Origin: DAIDKA01 sp036498905
Lineage (GTDB): Bacteria > Pseudomonadota > Gammaproteobacteria > Steroidobacterales > Steroidobacteraceae
Assembly: GCA_036498905.1 (NCBI GenBank)
Contig: DASYER010000058.1
Location: 1 to 64,000 of the forward strand
Reading direction: 5' to 3'
DNA length: 64,000 bases
Notes under the pieces: model-generated
The model's database searches: none
Told to the model about the DNA's origin: nothing
The model's input: only the letters and a program-made list of their open reading frames with translations
Program-made: the position numbers and the translations under genes
In this document: positions 34,654 to 43,794 of the stretch, in pieces
Layout: each line of letters starts with the position of its first letter
How positions within the stretch are numbered: position 1 is the stretch's first letter

Positions 34654-35309
34654 TACTGGATTCGGTCAGTCGCAGCTTCGGCGCCGGTGAGCACCGGCGC
34701 TGTGTACTTGAGCGGGTCAGCATCAGCATCGAAGCGGCCAGCGAGACGGTCATCATCGGCCGCAGCGGCTCAGGTAAATCGACACTGCTGAATCTCATCA
34801 GCGGCATCGACCATCCGACCTCCGGAACGGTCACCTTCGATGGGCTGGAGTTGAGTGCGATGCGCGAACCTGAGCGCACCCTGTTCCGGCGCCGCCGAAT
34901 CGGCTTCGTCTACCAGTTCTTCAACCTGCTGCCGACCCTGGATGTGGAGGAGAACGTGCGCCTGGTCCTGGCTCTGGACGGCGTCGGGGCGGTGCAGGCA
35001 CGGCGGCGCAGCCGCGCGCTCCTGGAGCGCGTGGGATTGGGGGACCGGCTGCACGCGCCCGTGGATGTGCTCTCCGGCGGTGAACAGCAGCGCGTGGCAC
35101 TCGCGCGTGCCCTGGTCCATGAACCCGCGCTGCTGCTGGCCGATGAGCCCACCGGCAACCTCGATGAAATCACGGCAGCGCAGATTGCGCCGCTGCTGCG
35201 CGAGCTGGCGCGTGAGCGCGGTGCGACGGTGGTACTCGTGACCCATGACCGACAGCTCGCCGCCGGCGCCGATCGCTGTGTGACCTTACGCGAGGGCACG
35301 CTGCGCTAA
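34647..35309 (+). CDS. ABC transporter ATP-binding protein (LolD/MacB type)
   Basis: 220 aa. Walker A GRSGSGKST, Q-loop VYQFFNLLPTLDVEENV, signature LSGGEQQRVALARAL, Walker B LLLADEPT and H-loop VLVTHD. It belongs to the family that powers FtsX/MacB mechanotransmission rather than classical import. GTG start inside the HIT gene. Partner permease follows 5 nt downstream. Confidence 0.93.
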   Translation: MLILDSVSRSFGAGEHRRCVLERVSISIEAASETVIIGRSGSGKSTLLNLISGIDHPTSGTVTFDGLELSAMREPERTLFRRRRIGFVYQFFNLLPTLDVEENVRLVLALDGVGAVQARRRSRALLERVGLGDRLHAPVDVLSGGEQQRVALARALVHEPALLLADEPTGNLDEITAAQIAPLLRELARERGATVVLVTHDRQLAAGADRCVTLREGTLR

Positions 35310-35314
35310 CCCAT

Positions 35315-37852
35315 ATGGGCATGCTGTGGTCGACGAGCTTCCGTCATCTGCTGCACCATCCGGTGCAGTTGTTGCTGGCCCTGCTCGGTCTGGCGCTGGG
35401 TGTAGCGACCATCGTCGCGGTGGATGTCGCCACCGGCAGCGCTGCGCGCGCATTTGAACTGTCGCTGGCGGCCGTGCAGGGACCGGCGACCCACGAGCTG
35501 GATGGCGGTCCGGCCGGCATCGACGAAGCGCTCTATGTCCATCTCGAGCGCACTTTGCACTATGTGCGCGCCAATCCGGTGGTCGATGGATACGTGACGG
35601 TCGGGGAGCAGTCGCTGCAGCTGCTGGGCGTGGATCCCCTGATCGCCGCCACTTTTGCCGCTCAAGGCGGCGGCCCCGGCAACGCCCCCGTCATTGCCGA
35701 TTCCACGAACGCGCTGTCGCAGTGGCTTGACGGATCCGGCGCGGTGGTGCTGCGGCAGGATCGGGCCCGACAGCTTGGCCTGCGGCCCGGATCAACCTTC
35801 AGTGTCGATGCCGGCGGTCACCCGCTGTCTGCTCATTTGCTGGGCGTTGTGGACGATTCTGCCGCGGGTCTTGAATCGGTGATGCTGACGGATCTGTCGA
35901 CCGCGCAGGAATGGCTGGGATCGGTCGGGCACCTGACGCGGATCGATCTGAATGTACCGCCGGGTGCGGCCGCCGCCGCGGAGTTCGCGCAGCTGACTCG
36001 CGAACTGCCCGCGGGTGTCACCGTGGCGGTGGCGACGCGGCGCGCGCGGGCCGGACTCGATATGACGCAGGCATTCACCACGAATCTGCGGGCGCTGGGT
36101 CTGCTGGCGCTGCTCGTCGGTCTGTTCCTGGTATACGGCACGATGAGTTTCGCGATCGTGCAGCGGCGACGCAGCCTCGGCATCCTGCGCGCACTCGGGG
36201 CCACGCGTGCCCAGCTGCTGCGCGTCATCGCCTTCGAGACCGCCGGGCTGGCGCTGGTGGGCGGCGCGTCGGGCCTGGCTGCCGGCGCACTCATCGGTCG
36301 GGAACTGGTCGGCATGGTGTCGCGCACGATCAACGACCTGTACTACGTGGTCGCCGTCAACAGCGTCACGCTGCCGGCGGGAGAGCCGTTGTTGGCGCTC
36401 GGCGCGGCGTTCGCCGTGGCGTTGCTGGCGGCGGCCGTGCCGACGCTGGAGGCCGTTCACAGTGCACCCCAATTGGCCCTGCGCGCCTCGGTGCTCGAGG
36501 GGCGGGCGCGGCGCGTAACCCTGGGGCTGCTGGGGCTCAGTGCACTGCTGGGGCTCGCATGCCTGGTTTTCGTGGTGGCCACGCAGCGCAGCGTCCTCGC
36601 AGGTTTTGCCGCGCTGATGCTGGCCATGCTCAGTGTTGCCGCGGCAACGCCTGCCGTGCTGTACGGATCGGCCCGGACGCTGGCGCGATTGCGGGTGTCC
36701 AACTCACCTCCGGTGCGACTGGCCTTGGGCGGCGTTGCCGGCTCCTTGAGCCGCACGGGCGTGGCCGTCGCGGCGCTGGCCATGGCGGTGGCGGCGATGA
36801 TCGGCATCAGCATCATGGTCGACAGTTTCCGGGAGTCACTGCGCGACTGGTTGGCGCATTCCCTGGCGGCGGATATCTACGTCGCAGCACCGGGGCCGGG
36901 CTTTGCGCGGCCCGAGCGTCGCATCGATGCAGCGGTCGCGGCCGACCTGCAGAAGGTGCGCGGCGTGGCCGGCTTCAGTGCGAGCCGGCGCGTCGTGGTC
37001 GATTCGGATCACGGGCCGCTGGTACTGGATGCCATGGACATCACGCCGGCCATGCGCGCCGGTATGGATCTGACGGCCGCCGCTACCGATGTATGGCGCG
37101 GCTTTGCCGAGGGCGCGGTACTGCTGGCGCAACCTCTGGCCTATCGCCTGAATCTGGATATCGGCGCGACCTTGCAACTGCGCACGGCACAGGGGCCGCG
37201 CAGCTTTCGGATCGTCGGCGTATTTCGCGAATACGGCAATGACCGCGGCAGCGTGCGCATCAGTCGCGCCGTCTACCGACGCCTGTGGCAGGACGATTCG
37301 GTGAGCAGCCTGGCGATGTACGTCACCCCCGGCACCGATGTGGGGTCCGTGGTGCAGCGCCTGTACGCGGCCGCGGGCGGCAAGCAGGCGCTGCAGGTGG
37401 ATACACCGGCGCAGGTACGCGTCATTTCCATGAACATCTTTGACCGCACGTTCATCATCACGCGGGTGCTGGACTGGCTGGCCGCCGCGGTCGCGGCCAT
37501 CGGGCTGTTGAGTGCGCTGCTGGCGTGGCAGCTGGGCCGCACGCGCGAACTGGCACTGCTGCGGGTGCTCGGCATGACGCGTTCGGGTGCGGCCGTGATG
37601 ATCATGGCGCAGACGTTGTTCATGGGTGCGGTGGCGCTGCTGGCGGCGCTGCCGGCCGGCCTGATCACCGCCGTGCTGCTGGTGCGCGTGATCAACCGCC
37701 GTGCATTTGGCTGGCAGATCGACCTGCACCTGCATCCCGCGCAGATCACCAGCGCCATCGCGCTGGCGCTGCTGGCGGCACTGCTGGCCGGCGTGTATCC
37801 GGCCTGGCGCACGGCGCATGCGCCGCTGTCCCGGGATCTGCGCGAGGAGTAG
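35315..37852 (+). CDS. FtsX-like ABC permease, 845 aa
   Basis: Two FtsX-type modules: an N-terminal helix, a periplasmic domain (about 45-240), three helices (about 250-380), then four-helix region, a second periplasmic domain (about 530-700) and a final three-helix block (about 710-830). This is the duplicated permease seen with AttEFGH-type systems and lipoprotein-linked exporters. Tandem LLALL-rich helices and a RRRSLGILRALGATRAQLL coupling helix are evident. Substrate unknown; the AttH protein downstream is its usual companion. Confidence 0.88.
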   Translation: MGMLWSTSFRHLLHHPVQLLLALLGLALGVATIVAVDVATGSAARAFELSLAAVQGPATHELDGGPAGIDEALYVHLERTLHYVRANPVVDGYVTVGEQSLQLLGVDPLIAATFAAQGGGPGNAPVIADSTNALSQWLDGSGAVVLRQDRARQLGLRPGSTFSVDAGGHPLSAHLLGVVDDSAAGLESVMLTDLSTAQEWLGSVGHLTRIDLNVPPGAAAAAEFAQLTRELPAGVTVAVATRRARAGLDMTQAFTTNLRALGLLALLVGLFLVYGTMSFAIVQRRRSLGILRALGATRAQLLRVIAFETAGLALVGGASGLAAGALIGRELVGMVSRTINDLYYVVAVNSVTLPAGEPLLALGAAFAVALLAAAVPTLEAVHSAPQLALRASVLEGRARRVTLGLLGLSALLGLACLVFVVATQRSVLAGFAALMLAMLSVAAATPAVLYGSARTLARLRVSNSPPVRLALGGVAGSLSRTGVAVAALAMAVAAMIGISIMVDSFRESLRDWLAHSLAADIYVAAPGPGFARPERRIDAAVAADLQKVRGVAGFSASRRVVVDSDHGPLVLDAMDITPAMRAGMDLTAAATDVWRGFAEGAVLLAQPLAYRLNLDIGATLQLRTAQGPRSFRIVGVFREYGNDRGSVRISRAVYRRLWQDDSVSSLAMYVTPGTDVGSVVQRLYAAAGGKQALQVDTPAQVRVISMNIFDRTFIITRVLDWLAAAVAAIGLLSALLAWQLGRTRELALLRVLGMTRSGAAVMIMAQTLFMGAVALLAALPAGLITAVLLVRVINRRAFGWQIDLHLHPAQITSAIALALLAALLAGVYPAWRTAHAPLSRDLREE

Positions 37853-37854
37853 CC

Positions 37855-39078
37855 ATGTCGGGGCCATCGAATCGGGTACTGCTGAGCCTGGCGATGGCGC
37901 TGCTGGGCTTGAGCGTGGATACCGCCGCCGCGCCGCTGCAGGTCGATCGGTTGAGCGTGCTGCGCGCCGGCGACCAGGCCGGCTTCGCCTTGGCGAATAC
38001 ACCGCGGCAGTTCGGGTTTCCGGCCGACCATGGGCCGCATCCGCAGTTCCGGCACGAATGGTGGTATTTCACCGGGCAGCTGCGCGGTGCCGGCGGGACG
38101 TTTGGATTCGAGCTGACGATTTTTCGACTGGCGTTACGGCCGCCGCAGTCCACCAGTCCCGATGCGACGGCCGCTGCGCAGGGCGCACCGGTGTCGGCGT
38201 GGCGGGCGCGGCAGGTGTACGCGGCGCACTTCGCCATCACCGATGTGGGTCGGGGCCGATTCTTCAATGCGACACGCTACGCGCGCGATGCCCTGAGTCT
38301 GGCGGGGGCGCAGGCACAGCCCTTTGCGTTGCACGTGGCCGACTGGTCCGTGGTCGAAGTGCCCGCTGCGCAATCCGCCGACCTGCCCCTGCATTGGCAG
38401 CTGCAGGCGGCGGATGGTGACTACGAGTTGCGGCTGGACCTGCGCGGCGTGCAGCCACCGGTGCTGAACGGCGCTGCAGGCCTCAGTCGCAAGGCCGACG
38501 CGCCCGGCGCGGCGAGCTACTACTACTCGATGCCGCGCTTGCAGGCCACCGGCGCTGTGCGCCGCCAGGGAGTGAGCCTGCCGGTGTCCGGTACGGCGTG
38601 GCTGGATCGTGAATGGGGCAGTGGGTCACTGGGAGTTGATCAGCAGGGCTGGGACTGGTTCGCGCTCGATCTTTCTGATGGCGGCAGCCTGATGTTCTAT
38701 GCCCTGCGTGACCGCGACGGCCGGCGCGACCGCCACAGTGCCGGCACCTTCGTCGATGCCGAAGGTCATGCCACGCCGCTGCTCAGTGATGATGTTCAAA
38801 TCACGGTGCAGCGCCACTGGAGCAGTCCGCGCGGCGGCCAGTACCCGGCACAGTGGGAATTGCAGGTGCCCTCGCAACAACTGCAGCTGAACGTGACGCC
38901 GCTGCTCGCCGACCAGGAGTTGTCGACCCAGCCGCGCTACTGGGAAGGTGCGGTGCGGGTTACGGGTGAGCGCCATGGTGCCCCCGTCAGCGCGCAAGGG
39001 TATGTGGAGCTGGTGGGCTACGCGCAAAACCACGCAAGTCCGAGCACGCCGACCGCGACGATGCCACCCGCCCACTGA
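37855..39078 (+). CDS. AttH/CrtC-like lipocalin-fold protein
   Basis: 407 aa with a signal peptide (cleavage near residue 25). The HEWWYFTGQLR motif, LDREWGSGSLG and WDWFALDLSDGGSLMFYALRD (in segments) define the AttH / carotenoid 1,2-hydratase family. It binds hydrophobic ligands and is encoded with an ABC exporter in many genomes, probably as a periplasmic acceptor. GAGGAG precedes the ATG, within the end of the permease gene. Its 3' end overlaps the convergent rhomboid gene by 61 nt. Confidence 0.88.
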   Translation: MSGPSNRVLLSLAMALLGLSVDTAAAPLQVDRLSVLRAGDQAGFALANTPRQFGFPADHGPHPQFRHEWWYFTGQLRGAGGTFGFELTIFRLALRPPQSTSPDATAAAQGAPVSAWRARQVYAAHFAITDVGRGRFFNATRYARDALSLAGAQAQPFALHVADWSVVEVPAAQSADLPLHWQLQAADGDYELRLDLRGVQPPVLNGAAGLSRKADAPGAASYYYSMPRLQATGAVRRQGVSLPVSGTAWLDREWGSGSLGVDQQGWDWFALDLSDGGSLMFYALRDRDGRRDRHSAGTFVDAEGHATPLLSDDVQITVQRHWSSPRGGQYPAQWELQVPSQQLQLNVTPLLADQELSTQPRYWEGAVRVTGERHGAPVSAQGYVELVGYAQNHASPSTPTATMPPAH

Positions 39079-39896
39079 GGCAATCGCCGCCACTGGCGCT
39101 GCGCTCGTTCGGCCGCGATGAGCGCACCCAGAATGCCGCCGACGGCGAATCCCAGAAGGTGTGCCATGACGTCCGTGTGCTCACCGGATGTGCCCAGCCA
39201 TCCCAGCAGGATGACGCCTGCGAACAGCGGGCCGTAGCGTTGCGCCGGACGCTGGGCAATCGTGTGCCGCTCGCGCCACGAATAGGCCGCTAGCAGCCCC
39301 AGGGCCGTGAACACCGCCGTCGAGGCGCCGACGGCACGGTGGTCGGCGGCGGCGAGCATCGCTTCGAACCAATTGGCTGCACCCGCACCCAGCACCACCA
39401 GGGCCCACGCGGTGCCGGGTCCGAGCAGTCTTCCGGCCAGGTAGCCGAACCAGGCGCCGGCGAGAAGATTGGCCGCGATGTGCGCCGGGTCCAGATGCAA
39501 AGTCAACGCGGTCCAGGCGCGCCACCACTGACCCTGTCGAACCAGTCCGGCATCGAGCTCACCGGCCTCGAAGGCATCGATGCGTCCCCAACCGCGGCTG
39601 ATCGCCAGCGCCACGCCAAGCAGCACCAGTGCATAGGCGCTGCTGCCGATCCAGGCCCCGGCATATTCGGGCCGGGTGCTGCGCGGTGCCGGGGCCGGCG
39701 GGCGGCGACTTTCCTGTTGGTAATGCAACAGATGACTGTGCGCGGCCTGCGCGTTCGCCGGGTCCACCCACAGTGAGAACCCTTCGGCCGACTCCGACAT
39801 CTCGTGCTCGATGCCGACGGCCGTGAGGACGAAGGCGCGTTCTGCGCAGTTCGCCCGGATCGGGGAACGGTAAATCTCTATAGCTTCTGCAAGCAT
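39018..39896 (-). CDS. Rhomboid-family intramembrane serine protease
   Basis: 292 aa. About 95 N-terminal cytoplasmic residues precede six to seven transmembrane helices. Catalytic Ser in GASTAVFTALG (helix 4) and His in HTDVMAHLLGFAVGG (helix 6), with the LHLDPAHIAANLLAGAW loop upstream. The N-terminal domain resembles the DUF2007-like region of some rhomboids. Start chosen at 39896 (MLAEAIEIYRSP). Overlaps AttH in antisense at its 3' end. Confidence 0.88.
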   Translation of the reverse strand: MLAEAIEIYRSPIRANCAERAFVLTAVGIEHEMSESAEGFSLWVDPANAQAAHSHLLHYQQESRRPPAPAPRSTRPEYAGAWIGSSAYALVLLGVALAISRGWGRIDAFEAGELDAGLVRQGQWWRAWTALTLHLDPAHIAANLLAGAWFGYLAGRLLGPGTAWALVVLGAGAANWFEAMLAAADHRAVGASTAVFTALGLLAAYSWRERHTIAQRPAQRYGPLFAGVILLGWLGTSGEHTDVMAHLLGFAVGGILGALIAAERAQRQWRRLPQWAGGIVAVGVLGLAWFCA

Positions 39897-39950
39897 GAGT
39901 TGCGCAGTATGGTGGCGTATCACCCCGAATCAATGCTTCAATCGCCTCGA

Positions 39951-40571
39951 ATGCAGGATTTCCGCTGGTTACACTGGGCGCAGCAGTTGCAGGCCGTCGC
40001 ACAGACGGGTGATGCCTATGCAAACAACGATTATGACCGCCAGCGCTATGATCAGATTCGTAACATTGCGGCCGAGATGATCGCCGCGGGTGCCGGGGCC
40101 GAACCTTCCGGCATCGTCGAACTGTTCAAGGGCGAGGGTGGCTATGCGACGCCGCGCATGGACGTTCGTGCCGCGGTGTTTCGTGATGGACGCATCCTCA
40201 TGGTGCAGGAGCGATCCGACGGCCTGTGGACGCTGCCCGGCGGGTTTGCCGACGTCGGTGACAGCCCGAGCGGCGCGGTCGAACGCGAGGTGCACGAGGA
40301 GTCGGGATTCAAAGCCAAGGCGACCAAGCTCGCGGCGCTGTTTGACCGCAACCGCCATCCGCATCCGCCATTTGGATATCACCTATGGAAGGCGTTTTTC
40401 CTGTGTGAGCTGCAAGGCGGCGAGGCTCGCCCGAGTATTGAAACCAGCGCCGTCGGATTCTTTGCCGAGAATGAACTACCGCCGCTGTCGCTGGGTCGCA
40501 TCAGTGTCGGGCAGGTACAACATATGTTCGAACATCAGCGCAATCCGCAGCTGCCTGCATCTTTCGACTGA
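39951..40571 (+). CDS. Nudix hydrolase
   Basis: 206 aa. Nudix box GGFADVGDSPSGAVEREVHEESGF, read in two segments (GGFADVGDSPSG, AVEREVHEESGF): the REVHEESG core is intact, but the first Glu is Asp (VGD instead of VNE/VGE). The N-terminal 60 residues (RWLHWAQQLQAVAQTG, YDQIRNIAAEM) match the ADP-ribose/NUDT group with an all-helical N-terminal domain. In-frame ATGs at 39909 and 39933 are alternatives. Divergent from the rhomboid gene. Confidence 0.88.
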   Translation: MQDFRWLHWAQQLQAVAQTGDAYANNDYDRQRYDQIRNIAAEMIAAGAGAEPSGIVELFKGEGGYATPRMDVRAAVFRDGRILMVQERSDGLWTLPGGFADVGDSPSGAVEREVHEESGFKAKATKLAALFDRNRHPHPPFGYHLWKAFFLCELQGGEARPSIETSAVGFFAENELPPLSLGRISVGQVQHMFEHQRNPQLPASFD

Positions 40572-40615
40572 AACAGCTGTAAAATGCTTCGCACGAAATA
40601 ACGGGAGTTTGCATA

Positions 40616-41182
40616 GTGGCTGCCAAAACGAAGACGCGTAAAAAGAACGTCGTCAAGAGAGCGACGCAGAAAATCGGAGCCGATCCGTGGGCCGATGTCG
40701 GCGGTGGCAGTCATCTGCACATCGGTCACTTTCTGACCTTTCAGCTGATCCGCCTGGCCAATGCGGCCAAGTCGAACGTGACACGCCGCTATCTGGCGGA
40801 CTTCGGGCTGAGTGTGCCGGAGTGGCGCCTACTGGCCATGACGATCCGGTTCCAGCCGGTGCGCTTCTCGGAGCTCGTGGCCAACAGCAGCATGGACAAG
40901 GGGCAGGCCAGCCGCACCCTGCACGGCATGATCAAGCGCGGCTACATCGCCAGCAAGTCGACGGCGCCGGGATCCCGCAAGGCCGGTGATACCGCGGCCG
41001 TACCGGTGATCCTGACCGTGACCCGCAAGGGCCGTTCGCTCTACAAGGCGGTGCTGCCGGTGGCACAGCGCAATCAGGCCCGCCTTCTGCAGAAGCTGAC
41101 CCGCGATGAGCGGCGCACGCTGTACAGCGTGCTCAGCAAGTTGTTCAGTGTCATCGGCATGCAGGAACGCGGTGACGAATAG
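40616..41182 (+). CDS. MarR-family transcriptional regulator
   Basis: 188 aa. Basic Lys-rich N-terminal arm (about 20 residues), then a winged HTH: LSVPEWRLLAM, SELVANSSMDKGQASRTLHGMIKRGYI (in segments) and the VTRKGRSLYK wing. GTG start with GGGAG 8 nt upstream. It sits 294 nt upstream of the methyltransferase/flavoprotein cluster on the same strand and could regulate it or itself; ligand unknown. Confidence 0.9.
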   Translation: MAAKTKTRKKNVVKRATQKIGADPWADVGGGSHLHIGHFLTFQLIRLANAAKSNVTRRYLADFGLSVPEWRLLAMTIRFQPVRFSELVANSSMDKGQASRTLHGMIKRGYIASKSTAPGSRKAGDTAAVPVILTVTRKGRSLYKAVLPVAQRNQARLLQKLTRDERRTLYSVLSKLFSVIGMQERGDE

Positions 41183-41476
41183 CGTCGGCGCTTAGCCGCG
41201 CAACCTGCACCCGAGGGTAGCCGACACCATCCCAGGCGCAGTTGCCTGCTGGTGCGGGGCAGGCTTGAGCCTGTCAAAGATCGCATCCTTTTCATCGACT
41301 TATGCAGCGCCAGGGTCTCCATGCCGTGTAGGAATTCAGGACACACGGATAGGGCAAATTCCCACTGCCGCCGGCCGATCAAGTGGCCAAAAGTGCCCGG
41401 ACCTGACTGTGACAGCACTCTTGTGTAGCATCGGGGGTAAGAGCGGTCGAACCGCCACATTAGGGAAGGAGTGCCA
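41183..41476 (+). other. Intergenic region before the CFA-synthase-family gene
   Basis: 294 nt without a gene. It contains a CAGGC-TTGA-GCCTG mini-hairpin near 41261 and, near 41410-41430, a weak promoter-like TGACTG-16-TAGCAT. This is a plausible place for MarR-type regulation, but no clear palindrome was seen. Confidence 0.4.
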
Positions 41477-42790
41477 GTGAACGCCCTGGAGGAAAGCCTG
41501 ACTTCATCAGCGGATCGTGCGGGGACTGCGAGCGGCTCGGCGCCCGGGGTGCCGGCTGTCGGAACTGATGCGCCCACGCTTGGGCTTGCCACGTCGGCTG
41601 CCGCTCGTGGCGTCGCCAAGCTATTGAAAATGTTCGGAACTCCGCCCTTCGAGTTCGCGCTGTGGAATGGCGAGCGCATTTTGCCGGAGGGCCGCAATCC
41701 GATCGCGCGTATTACCATCCGCGACCGCAAGGTGCTGCTCGGGCTGCTCAGCAATCCCGGCATCCGCTTCGGCGATGCCTATAGCGAGGGCCGGGTCGAG
41801 ATCGAGGGCGATCTGGTGCACTTCATGGAAGAGGTGTACCGCGGCTCGGCGCGGGCCGAGAAGCGCAAATCATTCCTCAACTTTGTCGGTCGGGTGATGC
41901 ACCGTCCGCGGGTCAGGGTCAACACCCTGGCCGGCTCGAAAGACAACATCCATCACCATTACGACATCGGCAACGATTTCTATTCACTGTGGCTAGGTCG
42001 CACCATGGCGTACACCTGCGCCTACTACCCGACCACCGCGACCACGTTGGATGAGGCCCAGGATGCGAAAATGCATCATGTCTGCCGCAAGCTGCGGTTG
42101 CGTCCGGGCGAGCGCGTGGTCGAGGCCGGCTTCGGCTGGGGCCGCCTGGCGGTCCACATGGCAAAGCATTACGGGGTGAAGGTCCGTGCCTTCAACATTT
42201 CGAAGGAACAGGTGGCCTTCGCCCGCGACTATGCCAAGTCGCAGGGACTGGAATCGCAGATCGAGTACGTCGAGGATGATTACCGCAATATCAGCGGCTC
42301 CTTTGATGCCTTTGTATCCGTCGGCATGCTCGAGCATGTCGGGGTCGAGAACTACCGGCAACTGGGCAAGGTCGCGCAGGGTGTCCTGGGCGACAACGGC
42401 CGCGGTCTGATCCATACCATTGGACGCAACTACCCGGCGCAGCTGCATCCCTGGATCGAGCAGCGCATTTTCCCGGGCGCCTGCCCGCCGTCGCTGAGCG
42501 AGATGACCCAGCTCTTCGAGCCCTGGGACCTGTCGGTGCTGGATGTGGAGAACCTGCGGCTGCACTACGCCCGCACCCTGATGGACTGGTTGGGGCTCTT
42601 CGAAGCCAATGTGGATCGGGTGCGCGGCATGTTCGATGAGAAATTCGTGCGCATGTGGCGACTGTATCTGGCCGGCTCCGCCGCAGCCTTCACGACCGGT
42701 ACGTTGCAGCTGTTCCAGGTGCTGTTCGCGACCTCGCAGAACAACAATGTGCCGATGACCCGTGATCATCTTTACCAACCGCAGGCTTAA
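41477..42790 (+). CDS. Cyclopropane-fatty-acid-synthase-family SAM methyltransferase
   Basis: 437 aa. Family motifs: IHHHYDIGNDFYSLWLG, MAYTCAYY (catalytic-region Cys), SAM site VVEAGFGWGRLA (the usual GCGWG is GFGWG), and SVGMLEHVG. The N-terminal domain (about 45-135) and the C-terminal RMWRLYLAGSAAAF helix are standard. It methylates double bonds of phospholipid acyl chains. GTG at 41477 follows GGAAGGAG by 5 nt. Directly followed by a flavoprotein, which suggests that the product may be further modified. Confidence 0.9.
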   Translation: MNALEESLTSSADRAGTASGSAPGVPAVGTDAPTLGLATSAAARGVAKLLKMFGTPPFEFALWNGERILPEGRNPIARITIRDRKVLLGLLSNPGIRFGDAYSEGRVEIEGDLVHFMEEVYRGSARAEKRKSFLNFVGRVMHRPRVRVNTLAGSKDNIHHHYDIGNDFYSLWLGRTMAYTCAYYPTTATTLDEAQDAKMHHVCRKLRLRPGERVVEAGFGWGRLAVHMAKHYGVKVRAFNISKEQVAFARDYAKSQGLESQIEYVEDDYRNISGSFDAFVSVGMLEHVGVENYRQLGKVAQGVLGDNGRGLIHTIGRNYPAQLHPWIEQRIFPGACPPSLSEMTQLFEPWDLSVLDVENLRLHYARTLMDWLGLFEANVDRVRGMFDEKFVRMWRLYLAGSAAAFTTGTLQLFQVLFATSQNNNVPMTRDHLYQPQA

Positions 42791-42798
42791 GTTCGCGC

Positions 42799-43794
42799 GT
42801 GATTCACAGTGATGTTCTCATTATCGGCGGCGGCCCGGCCGGCTCCTCGGCGGCGCGGCGGCTGCGCCAGGGTGGCGCGGACGTGCTCATCCTCGACAAG
42901 GAACTGTTTCCGCGACTCAAGCTGTGCGCGGGGTGGATCACTCCCGATGTGGTGAAGGATCTGGAAATGGATATCGCCGCATATCCATATCGGTTCCTGA
43001 CCTTCGGTCGAATGCACGCATACCTGCGCGGGGTGCACCTGCCGCTTCCCTGCGTACAGCATTCGATTCGCCGCTTTGAATTCGACGCCTGGCTGCTGGA
43101 GCGCTCCGGCGCGCGCAGCGTGCAGCATACGGTGCGCCATATCGAAGCGGATCCGGCGGGCGGCTACCTCATCGATGGCGAGTACCACTGCAAGTACCTG
43201 ATCGGCGCGGGCGGCACCCGTTGCCCGGTGTATCGGACGTTGTTTCGCGACGCGAATCCGCGCGCCACCGAACTGCAGACCGTGACCCTGGAGCATGAAT
43301 TCGCCTACGACTGGCGCGACCCGGATTGCCATCTGTGGTTCTTCGACCAGGGCATGCCGGGGTATTCCTGGTACGTACCCAAGGCAAATGGCTACCTGAA
43401 CGTCGGCATCGGCGGTATGGCCGAGCGCATCAAGCGCAGCGGCGTCGACATCCGCCAGCACTGGAACAATCTCATCGCGAAGCTCGATCGCAAGCTCGCC
43501 AAGGGTGCGCACTACGATCCGGTGGGCTACAGCTACTACCTGCGCGGCAATGTGAAGGTCCCCCGCATCGGGGACGCGTTCATCACCGGTGATGCTGCCG
43601 GTCTTGCAACCCGCGACATGTGCGAGGGCATCGGACCGGCCATCCGCAGCGGACATCGCGCCGCGGACGCGATACTCAAGGGAGCGCCTTACCGGCTCGA
43701 GGATGTCACCGGCGCGAGCCTCGGCGGTGGCATTGCCAGTCGTCTGCTGGACTGGGCCTTCACCCGTGGCGTGGGTTCATCGGCCGCTGCCTGA
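42799..43794 (+). CDS. FAD oxidoreductase, geranylgeranyl-reductase family
   Basis: 331 aa. GGGPAGSSAARRLR Rossmann motif, PRLKLCAGWIT (the PxxKxCxG loop of the GGR family), WYVPKANGYLNVGIGG and GDAAGLATRDMCEGIGPAI. Relatives reduce isoprenoid double bonds or act as halogenase/epoxidase-like flavin enzymes. It starts 8 nt after the methyltransferase and its stop overlaps the DUF3014 start (TGATG), so it is translated from the same mRNA. Confidence 0.87.
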   Translation: MIHSDVLIIGGGPAGSSAARRLRQGGADVLILDKELFPRLKLCAGWITPDVVKDLEMDIAAYPYRFLTFGRMHAYLRGVHLPLPCVQHSIRRFEFDAWLLERSGARSVQHTVRHIEADPAGGYLIDGEYHCKYLIGAGGTRCPVYRTLFRDANPRATELQTVTLEHEFAYDWRDPDCHLWFFDQGMPGYSWYVPKANGYLNVGIGGMAERIKRSGVDIRQHWNNLIAKLDRKLAKGAHYDPVGYSYYLRGNVKVPRIGDAFITGDAAGLATRDMCEGIGPAIRSGHRAADAILKGAPYRLEDVTGASLGGGIASRLLDWAFTRGVGSSAAA

